From positions 1,814,811 through 1,878,810 of the forward strand of contig NZ_CP132359.1 in the NCBI RefSeq assembly GCF_030758975.1: a stretch of 64,000 bases of DNA, written 5' to 3'. Both the position numbers and the translations under genes were made by a program. Below are positions 56,367 to 64,000 of this stretch, piece after piece; positions within the stretch are counted from its first letter, which is position 1, and the number at the start of each line of letters is the position of its first letter. Origin of the DNA: Bosea beijingensis (GTDB lineage Bacteria > Pseudomonadota > Alphaproteobacteria > Rhizobiales > Beijerinckiaceae). The notes beneath the pieces are model-generated. The model did no database searches. It saw only the letters and a program-made list of their open reading frames with translations, and was not told the origin of the DNA.

Positions 56367-59300
56367 ATGTCGCGCTTCTTCATCGAAAGGCCGATCTTCG
56401 CCTGGGTCGTCGCCATCGTCATCATGCTGGCCGGCCTGCTGGCCCTGCGCACGCTGCCGATCTCGCAATATCCGCAGATCGCGCCGACGACCGTCCAGAT
56501 CAGCGCCAACTACCCCGGCGCGGACGCGCAGACCGTCGAGAACTCGGTGACCAAGGTCATCGAGCAGGGCATGACCGGCCTCGACAACCTGCAATACATG
56601 ACGGCGACCTCGACCTCGACCGGCAACGCGCAGATCACCCTGACCTTCAACAGCCAGGCCGATCCCGACGTTGCCCAGATGCAGGTGCAGAACAAGCTGC
56701 AGCTCGTCACCCGGCAATTGCCCTCGGTGGTGCAGAGCACCGGCATCTCGGTCGCCAAGGCCTCCACCGGCTTCCTGATGGTCGTCGCCTTCGTTTCGAA
56801 GGACGGGCGGATGTCGACCACCGACCTCGCCGACTATGTCGATTCGACCCTCAACGACACGCTGAAGCGCGTCGAGGGCGTCGGCACGACCCAGCTCTTC
56901 GGCGCCGGCTATGCCATGCGCATCTGGCTCGACCCCGACAAGCTGCGCAAATACGCGCTGATGCCCGCCGACATCGCCGCCGCGATCGAGGCGCAGAACA
57001 CGCAGGTCTCGGCCGGCCAGCTCGGCGGCCTGCCGCAGGTCTCCGGCCAGCAGCTCAACGCCACCGTCACCGCGCTCTCGCGGCTCCAGACCGTCTCGCA
57101 ATTCGAGAACATCATCCTGAAGAGCGGCGCTTCCGGCTCTATCGTCCGACTGAATGACGTCGCCCGCGTCGAGCTCGGCGCCAAGAGCTACGACACCGTC
57201 TCGCGCTATAACGGCCAGCCGACGACCGGCCTCGCCATCAGCCTCGCGACCGGCGCCAACGCGATCGACACCGCCAAGGCGGTGACCGCGACGATCGAGC
57301 GCCTGAAGCAGACCCTGCCGGAAGGTGTCGAGGTCACCTACCCTTACGATACCACGCCCTTCGTGACGCTTTCGATCGAGAAGGTCGTCCAGACACTTTT
57401 CGAGGCGATCGTCCTCGTCTTCATCGTGATGTACGTCTTCCTGCAGAACCTGCGCGCGACCTTCATCCCGATGCTGGCGGTGCCGGTCGTGCTGCTCGGC
57501 ACCTTCGGTGTGCTGGCGCTGGCGGGCTACTCGATCAACACGCTGACCATGTTCGCCATGGTGCTCGCCATCGGCCTGCTCGTCGACGACGCCATCGTCG
57601 TGGTCGAGAATGTCGAGCGCGTGATGCAGGAGGAGAAGCTCGGGCCGAAGGAAGCGACGATCAAGTCGATGGGCGAGATCACCGGCGCGCTCGTCGGCAT
57701 CGCCACCGTGCTCTCGGCCGTGTTCGTGCCGATGGCCTTTTTCGGCGGCTCGGTCGGCGTCATCTACCGGCAGTTCTCGGTGACGATCGTCACCGCGATG
57801 GCGCTCTCGGTCGTCGTCGCGCTGGTGCTGACCCCTGCCCTCTGCGCGACGCTGCTCAAGCCGGTCGGCGATCATGGCCCGCGCAAGGGCTTCTTCGGCT
57901 GGTTCAACCGCAATTTCGAGCGCACCACCAACGGCTACCGCTCCAGCGTCGCCGGTATGATCGCGCGGCCGCTGCGCTTCCTGATGGTCTTCCTGCTGAT
58001 CAGCGGCGGCATGGCCTGGCTCTTCGCCCGCATGCCCTCGTCCTTCCTGCCCGACGAGGACCAGGGCATCCTCCTGACCAGCGTGCAATTGCCTGTCGGC
58101 GCGACGCAGGACCGGACGCTGCGCGTGCTCGACCAGGTGCAGAAGCACTATCTCGAAAAGGAGAAGGACCTCGTCGAGGGCGTGCTGACCGTCGCTGGCT
58201 TCGGCTTCGGCGGCCAGGGCCAGAATGTCGGCCTCGCCTTCGTGCGCCTGAAGCCTTTCGCCGAACGCGTCGGCAAGCAGGCGACGGCTCAGGCCATCGC
58301 CGGCCGCGCCATGGGCGCCTTCCGCTCGATCAAGGACGGCACGGTCTACGCGCTGGCCCCGCCGGCAATCCAGGGCTTCGGCAACACGGCGGGCTTCGAC
58401 TTCTATCTGCAGGATATCGCCGGCGCCGGCCATTCCCGCCTGATGGAGGTCCGCAACCAGTTGCTGGGCCTCGCGGCGCAGAGCAAGCAGCTCACCGGCA
58501 CGCGCCCGAACGGCCAGGAGGACACCCCGCAATATGCGGTCGAGATCGACCAGGAGAAGGCGAGCGCCCTGACCCTGCCGCTAGCAGCGATCAACAACAC
58601 GCTGTCGACTGCCTGGGGCTCCGCCTATGTCAACGACTTCATCGACCGCGGCCGGGTGAAATCGGTCTATGTCCAGGCTGATGCGCCGTTCCGCATGCAG
58701 CCCGGCGATATCGGGCGCTGGTATGTCCGCAACCAGGGCGGCGAGATGGTGCCGTTCTCGGCCTTCTCCTCGGGGCGCTGGACCTACGGCTCGCCCCGGC
58801 TGGAGCGCTATAACGGCGCGGCAGCCGTCCAGATGCAGGGCGCGGCCGCGGCCGGCGTCAGCTCGGGCGCGGCAATGGAGGAAATCGACCGGCTGATGAC
58901 GCAGTTGCCAGCTGGTTTCGGCCATGAATGGACAGGCCTCTCCTTCCAGGAGCGGCTCTCCGGCAGCCAGGCGGTGGCGCTCTACGCCATCTCGATGCTG
59001 GTCGTCTTCCTCTGCCTCGCGGCACTCTACGAGAGCTGGTCGATCCCCTTCGCGGTCATGCTCTCGGTGCCGATCGGCATCTTCGGCGCCCTGCTCGCGG
59101 CGACGCTCTTCGGCCAGACCAACGACGTCTATTTCAAGGTCGGCCTGCTGACGACGATCGGCCTCGCCGCCAAGAACGCGATCCTCATCGTCGAGTTCGC
59201 GATCGAGCAGGAAGCCCATGGCAAGGGCCTCGTCGAGGCGACGCTGGAAGCGGCGCGCCAGCGCCTGCGGCCGATCCTGATGACCTCGCTCGCCTTCGTG

Positions 59301-59498
59301 CTCGGTGTGACGCCGCTCGCGGTCGCGACCGGCGCGGGCTCGGGCAGCCAGAACGCGATCGGCATCGGCGTGATGGGCGGCATGATCGCTGCGACCGTGA
59401 TCGGCGTCTTCTTCGTTCCGCTGCTCTATGTCGGCGTCGTGCGCCTCGTCCGGCGCTGGCGCCGCCCGGAGCCGGCTCCCGCGACCACCGCCGAGTGA
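56367..59498 (+). CDS. RND efflux pump, HAE1 type (AcrB/MexB-like)
   Basis: 1043 residues, the standard size for HAE1 multidrug exporters. The family opening [17 protein letters not shown] leads to the first of 12 helices, with porter/docking domains in the two large periplasmic loops. The proton-relay aspartates are Asp407 and Asp408 in [15 protein letters not shown], the same numbering as E. coli Acr[15 protein letters not shown] is in helix 10 and [20 protein letters not shown] near the end. No outer-membrane factor gene follows, so the pump must use a TolC/OprM-like channel from elsewhere. The bases just before the ATG are now the element's end (CCAGCCTCTAAGCC), with no clear ribosome site. 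Confidence 0.96.
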   Translation: MSRFFIERPIFAWVVAIVIMLAGLLALRTLPISQYPQIAPTTVQISANYPGADAQTVENSVTKVIEQGMTGLDNLQYMTATSTSTGNAQITLTFNSQADPDVAQMQVQNKLQLVTRQLPSVVQSTGISVAKASTGFLMVVAFVSKDGRMSTTDLADYVDSTLNDTLKRVEGVGTTQLFGAGYAMRIWLDPDKLRKYALMPADIAAAIEAQNTQVSAGQLGGLPQVSGQQLNATVTALSRLQTVSQFENIILKSGASGSIVRLNDVARVELGAKSYDTVSRYNGQPTTGLAISLATGANAIDTAKAVTATIERLKQTLPEGVEVTYPYDTTPFVTLSIEKVVQTLFEAIVLVFIVMYVFLQNLRATFIPMLAVPVVLLGTFGVLALAGYSINTLTMFAMVLAIGLLVDDAIVVVENVERVMQEEKLGPKEATIKSMGEITGALVGIATVLSAVFVPMAFFGGSVGVIYRQFSVTIVTAMALSVVVALVLTPALCATLLKPVGDHGPRKGFFGWFNRNFERTTNGYRSSVAGMIARPLRFLMVFLLISGGMAWLFARMPSSFLPDEDQGILLTSVQLPVGATQDRTLRVLDQVQKHYLEKEKDLVEGVLTVAGFGFGGQGQNVGLAFVRLKPFAERVGKQATAQAIAGRAMGAFRSIKDGTVYALAPPAIQGFGNTAGFDFYLQDIAGAGHSRLMEVRNQLLGLAAQSKQLTGTRPNGQEDTPQYAVEIDQEKASALTLPLAAINNTLSTAWGSAYVNDFIDRGRVKSVYVQADAPFRMQPGDIGRWYVRNQGGEMVPFSAFSSGRWTYGSPRLERYNGAAAVQMQGAAAAGVSSGAAMEEIDRLMTQLPAGFGHEWTGLSFQERLSGSQAVALYAISMLVVFLCLAALYESWSIPFAVMLSVPIGIFGALLAATLFGQTNDVYFKVGLLTTIGLAAKNAILIVEFAIEQEAHGKGLVEATLEAARQRLRPILMTSLAFVLGVTPLAVATGAGSGSQNAIGIGVMGGMIAATVIGVFFVPLLYVGVVRLVRRWRRPEPAPATTAE

Positions 59499-59558
59499 AT
59501 GACGGGGGCGCGGCCGGCAACGGCTGCGCCCTCGCAATGAAGCTGCTAGACTTCCGCG

Positions 59559-59825
59559 ATGACCGATTTCCCCGATATCATCCATTCACCTCTGTCGCAG
59601 AGCTTCACCCATGACGGCCTGACCGTGCGGGTGGAAATCTACAAGATCGAGGGCACCGACGGCTGGACCCTCGAACTGATCGACGAGGACGGCGGCTCGA
59701 CCGTCTGGCAAGACGCCTTCGCCACCGATGCCGGCGCCTTCGCCGAGTTCACCGACGGCGTCGAGCAGCTCGGCCTCGACCGCCTGATCAACCCGGACGA
59801 CGACGACCTCGCCACCGTACACTGA
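59559..59825 (+). CDS. Small acidic protein of unknown function
   Basis: 88 residues. Not recognised. Beta-strand-like pattern (HDGLTVRVEIYKIEGTDGWT, then LELIDEDGGSTVWQD) followed by a helix and an acidic end (NPDDDDLATVH). No membrane segment, no cysteine. Codon use is normal for the window and it forms a likely pair with the next gene, 17 bp downstream. It has no clear tie to the pump genes. Confidence 0.75.
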   Translation: MTDFPDIIHSPLSQSFTHDGLTVRVEIYKIEGTDGWTLELIDEDGGSTVWQDAFATDAGAFAEFTDGVEQLGLDRLINPDDDDLATVH

Positions 59826-59842
59826 GCCGGGCGCAACGTTCC

Positions 59843-60124
59843 ATGCGCTATACCGACGAACTCGACGCTCTTCGCGCGGCCCGCGACGCACTGCGACATC
59901 GGATTGCCGAGCGCCTCGCACTGGAAGCCGGCGCGTCCATCGAAGGCGCCTTGGAAACCTGGCTGACGGCGTCCGACGAAGCCATCGAGACCTGGGAGAG
60001 CGAGGGCGAGGAGGCGCAGGATTCCCGCGCCTTCCGCCCGATCGGCCCGTTGCAGGACCTGCTCGCGGACCATGCCGCGCTCGTCGAGCGGATCGCCGAG
60101 ACGCTCGACCGGCGCCTGTCCTAG
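59843..60124 (+). CDS. Small helical protein of unknown function
   Basis: 93 residues, almost entirely helical by eye (DELDALRAARDALRHRIAER, then LETWLTASDEAIETWESE and LLADHAALVERIAETLDRR). Soluble, acidic, no cysteine. Not recognised. Overlap in spacing with the preceding small gene suggests one transcript. The repeat at 60161 starts 36 bp after its stop and may end the transcript. Confidence 0.7.
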   Translation: MRYTDELDALRAARDALRHRIAERLALEAGASIEGALETWLTASDEAIETWESEGEEAQDSRAFRPIGPLQDLLADHAALVERIAETLDRRLS

Positions 60125-60160
60125 CCAAATTGCAGTTGCTGGATCGTTTTGGCCGGTCCC

Positions 60161-60295
60161 CTTGTCATTCCGGGGCTTCGCGTAGCGAAGAACCCGGAAC
60201 CCACGACTGGGTTAGACATGGAACATCCGGTTGCAAGCGGCCCACCCGGTCGTGGGTTTCCGGTTCGCGCCTGCGGCGCGCCCCGGAATGACAAG
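60161..60295. repeat. Extragenic palindromic repeat, copy 2
   Basis: 135 bp with perfect 15-bp inverted ends (CTTGTCATTCCGGGG and its complement). Left arm identical to copy 1 (9394-9526) through the inner palindrome CTTCGCGTAGCGAAG and AACCCACGAC; the loop differs. Again between genes that converge, the minus-strand isomerase-like gene ending 29 bp away. Confidence 0.85.
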
Positions 60296-60324
60296 CGTGT
60301 GGTCCAGTTGAAGTCCGGCAGGCA

Positions 60325-61380
60325 CTACGCCAGCCCCAGCATCCGCCGCGCCAGCCCCGGATCGCCGCCGCCGGCGAAATCGTCGAAAGCGGTGTCCGTC
60401 ACGCGGATGATGTGGTCGGCAATGAAGCGGGCGCCCTCGCGTGCGCCGTCCTCTGGATGCTTCAGCGCGCATTCCCATTCGAGCACGGCCCAGCCGTCGA
60501 ATCCGTATTGCGCGAGCTTCGAGAAGATCGCCTTGAAATCGACCTGCCCGTCGCCGAGCGAGCGGAAGCGCCCGGCCCGGCCGATCCAGGGCGAGAAGCC
60601 GGAATAGACGCCCTGCCGGCCGTCCGGCCGGAACTCGGCATCCTTCACGTGGAAGGCGCTGATGCGCTCGTGATAGATGTCGATGAAGGCGAGGTAGTCG
60701 AGCTGCTGCAACAGGAAATGCGAGGGATCGTAATTGATCCGGCAGCGCCTGTGCCCGCCGAGCCGGTCGAGGAAAAGCTCGAATGTGGCGCCGTCGAAGA
60801 CGTCCTCGCCAGGATGGATCTCGAATCCAACGTCGACGCCTTGCTCCTCATAGGCATCGAGGATCGGCCGCCAGCGCCGCGCCAGCTCGCCGAAGGCTTC
60901 CTCGACGAGACCGGCCGGACGCTGCGGCCAGGGATAAAGGAAGGGCCAGGCGAGCGCGCCGGTGAAGCTGACGGAACCCGAAAGCCCGAGCCGCCGCGAT
61001 GCCTTGGCCGCGAGCTTCATCTGCTCCACTGCCCAGGCCTGCCTTTCCTTCGGTTTGCCGCGCAGTTCCTCGGGCGCAAAGACGTCGAAGGCCGCGTCAT
61101 AGGCGGGATGCACCGCGACGAGCTGCCCTTGCAGATGCGTTGAAAGCTCGGTGATCGCGATGCCGTTCTCGCGGGCGACGCCAATGATCTCGTCGCAATA
61201 GTCCTGCGATGAAGCTGCCCTCTCCAAATCGAATAAGCGCGCGTCGCCGCTGGGCAACTGCACGCCGCGATAGCCGAGCCCGGCAGCCCAGGCCGTAATG
61301 CCGGCCCAACTGTCGAACGGCGCCTTTTCGCCGGCGAACTGGGCAAGAAAGATCGCGGGACCCTGCATCGTTGCCGGCAT
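60325..61380 (-). CDS. Sugar phosphate isomerase/epimerase-like TIM-barrel protein
   Basis: 351 residues from ATG 61380, chosen because GGAGG lies eight bases upstream; that GGAGG is inside the first codons of a longer start at 61395. AP-endonuclease-2-like TIM barrel: LGYRGVQLPSGDARLFD near 40, ITELSTHLQGQLVAVHP near 75, GFEIHPGEDVFDG near 190, CRINYDPSHFLLQQ near 218, FHVKDAEFRPDG near 247 and AVLEWECALKHPED near 305, the usual glutamate, aspartate and histidine metal ligands. It resembles enzymes that work beside sugar or inositol uptake systems, and it is divergent from a ROK regulator and sugar ABC transporter. Exact substrate unknown. Confidence 0.87.
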   Translation of the reverse strand: MPATMQGPAIFLAQFAGEKAPFDSWAGITAWAAGLGYRGVQLPSGDARLFDLERAASSQDYCDEIIGVARENGIAITELSTHLQGQLVAVHPAYDAAFDVFAPEELRGKPKERQAWAVEQMKLAAKASRRLGLSGSVSFTGALAWPFLYPWPQRPAGLVEEAFGELARRWRPILDAYEEQGVDVGFEIHPGEDVFDGATFELFLDRLGGHRRCRINYDPSHFLLQQLDYLAFIDIYHERISAFHVKDAEFRPDGRQGVYSGFSPWIGRAGRFRSLGDGQVDFKAIFSKLAQYGFDGWAVLEWECALKHPEDGAREGARFIADHIIRVTDTAFDDFAGGGDPGLARRMLGLA

Positions 61381-61467
61381 CGGCTTTTCCTCCATCGTTG
61401 CGCGCAGCTTCGCGCAAGGGTTGGCCGGGCGTCCAGATCAGGCCCGTGCAATCTCCGTCTCGTCTTC

Positions 61468-61488
61468 AATTCAACTTCTACCTGAATT
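61468..61488. promoter_or_regulatory. Candidate operator between isomerase-like gene and ROK regulator
   Basis: AATTCA-N9-TGAATT is a perfect inverted repeat with 6-bp arms in the divergent gap; a second interleaved pair AACTTC (61473-61478) and GAAGTT (61494-61499) surrounds it. The AT-rich patch stands out in GC-rich surroundings. It is a likely site for the ROK regulator next door. Confidence 0.45.
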
Positions 61489-61583
61489 AGGCTGAAGTTC
61501 GGTCTTGAGCCGTTTCGAGGCCGTCCCCTAGCCTGCGCATAACGGCCAGCAAAAGGCCGAGCGGGAAACGACAGGAGGCTGCG

Positions 61584-62782
61584 ATCGCCCTGCCCTGGCA
61601 CAGGCTGAGCCCGGATGAGCTCGCGCTGCTCGAGGCCACCTTCTGGTCCGGGGGCGCCGCCCGCCATGCGCTTGCCGACAGCCTGCAGTTCTCCCGCAGC
61701 AAGACCAATGCGATCGCAGCGGGCCTGATTGAGGAAGGCCTGCTCGACGAGGCCGGCGTCCAGCATTCCACCGGCGGCCGTCGCCCGGAGACCCTCTGCG
61801 TCCATCGCCGCATCGGCGTGCTCGTCGGCATCGATATCGGCGCGACCAGCCTCGATATCGCGCTGCTCAGACCCGACCTCGGCATCATCGCCCGCCATGC
61901 CCAGGAGGCCGATGTCCAGGCCGGCCCCGGCCCGATCATGGCGCGGCTGCGCACCTTGCTGCCGGCGATGCTCGCCCAGAACGGCATCGCGTCCGACTGC
62001 GTGCTCGCCGTCGGCATCGGCGTGCCCGGCCCGGTCAATTTCGCCGCTGGCCAACTCGTCAATCCGCCGCTGATGCCGGGCTGGGACAGCTACGCCATCC
62101 GCGAGGACCTGCGCGAGATCACCGATGCGCCGATATTCGTCGACAACGACGTGAACCTGATGGCGCTCGGCGTGCTCTGGCGCCAGCGCAAGCAGATCGA
62201 GAACTTCCTCGTCATCAAGGTCGGCACCGGCATCGGCTGCGGCATCGTCTGTCATGGCGAGCTCTATCGCGGCTCGACCGGCTCGGCCGGCGATATCGGC
62301 CATATCTGCGCCGATCCAGAAGGCCCGCTCTGCCGCTGCGGCAATCGCGGCTGCGTCGAGGCCATGGCCGCAGCGCCCGCCATCGTCGCCATGGGGATGG
62401 AGGCCGCCCGGTCCGGCCGCAGCCCCGCCCTCGCGGATCGCCTCGCCACGAAAGGCCAGCTCGAAGCCGCCGATATCGGCGCCGCCAGCCGGGCCGGCGA
62501 TGCCGAGGCCGATGCGATCGTGCGCCGCTCCGGCCGGCTGATCGGGCAGGTGCTGGCTGCGCTCGTCAATTTCTACAATCCATCGCATATCTTCATCGGC
62601 GGCGGCGTCTCCGCGATCGGCCCGATGTTCCTCGCCGCGATCCGCCAGAGCGTGAACCAGCGATCGCTTGCCCTCTCGACCCGCCATCTCGAGATCACCT
62701 CCGCCCCGCTCGGCCCCGAGACCGGGTTGATCGGCGCCGGGGTTCTGGCCATGCGCGAAGCGCTCCGTGCGGGAGGCCCCGC

Positions 62783-62786
<4 letters not shown>
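61584..62786 (+). CDS. ROK-family transcriptional regulator (probable ATC start)
   Basis: About 400 residues if translation starts at ATC 61584, five bases after a perfect AGGAGG. The first standard start in the frame is GTG 61818, which would remove the DNA-binding part. The upstream frame clearly encodes a winged helix: LPWHRLSPDELALLEATF, then ALADSLQFSRSKTNAIAAGL and STGGRRPETL, as in ROK repressors. The ROK domain follows: GIDIGATSLDIAL, GVPGPVNFAAGQLV, VKVGTGIGCGIV, and the zinc motif CRCGNRGCVEA. It probably senses a sugar and controls the ABC transporter that begins at its own stop (ATGA overlap) and the divergent isomerase-like gene. Confidence 0.88.

Positions 62787-64000
<1,214 letters not shown>

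Noticed and set aside
56136..58532. Very long open frame antisense to the RND pump
   Set aside because: Typical shadow of GC-rich coding DNA: charged repetitive translation (rich in D, R, H, E) and a clear AcrB-type gene on the other strand. Similar antisense frames across glnA, parE, prfB, mrcA, rne, accC and pntB were rejected for the same reason.

Overview
The window is GC-rich, densely packed chromosomal DNA from an alphaproteobacterium. It most likely comes from the order Hyphomicrobiales, and the gene content resembles Bosea and its relatives; that placement is inference from content and order, not a database result. The clues are glnB-glnA, a sufS2-B-C-D-S1-T type iron-sulfur operon with an Irr-type iron-control palindrome upstream, RNase E with a very large acidic S1 insertion, a DUF1127 protein, and two copies of an extragenic palindrome of about 134 bp.

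Layout. 1-1720: end of glnB, then glnA and a terminator. 1812-5560: a small polysaccharide cluster (two glycosyltransferases, a Wzx-type flippase, a tail-anchored small protein). 5841-13431: parE, a LysR regulator, a small membrane protein, a palindromic repeat, an alpha/beta hydrolase, a RhlE-like RNA helicase, a diguanylate cyclase and a TfoX-N protein. 13435-23449: iron-sulfur assembly on the minus strand (sufS2, sufB, small membrane protein, sufC, sufD, tautomerase, sufS, sufT), with sufA separated from the rest by PhzF, YjbR and Ldh2-type genes. 23743-27072: hydrolase, GcvA-like LysR regulator, DUF1127 protein, tyrS.

27176-38088: envelope genes (AsmA/DUF3971 giant, M23 endopeptidase, PBP1A, amidase) with bcp and prfB among them; prfB has an intact programmed +1 frameshift. 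38089-44268: long rne leader, rne, a small membrane protein and an MscS-family channel. 44357-50253: aminotransferase, ScsC/DsbA-like oxidoreductase, aroQ-accB-accC, M20 peptidase. 50446-50519: tRNA-Gln(CTG). 50942-53963: pntB and fused pntA. 54124-59498: TetR regulator divergent from an RND efflux adaptor-pump pair, with a 261-bp MITE-like element inserted exactly between adaptor and pump. 59559-64000: two small conserved-looking proteins, the second palindromic repeat, a sugar isomerase-like TIM-barrel protein, a ROK regulator that appears to start at ATC, and the first part of a sugar ABC ATPase.

Most genes are ordinary housekeeping. The points most worth a second look are the MITE-like insertion, which can be undone on paper to give a tight two-gene operon; the two genes whose N-termini extend upstream of any ATG/GTG/TTG (amidase and ROK regulator); and the two small extra genes embedded with coupled junctions in the suf operon. 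I saw no CRISPR array, prophage, complete insertion sequence or obvious defence system.
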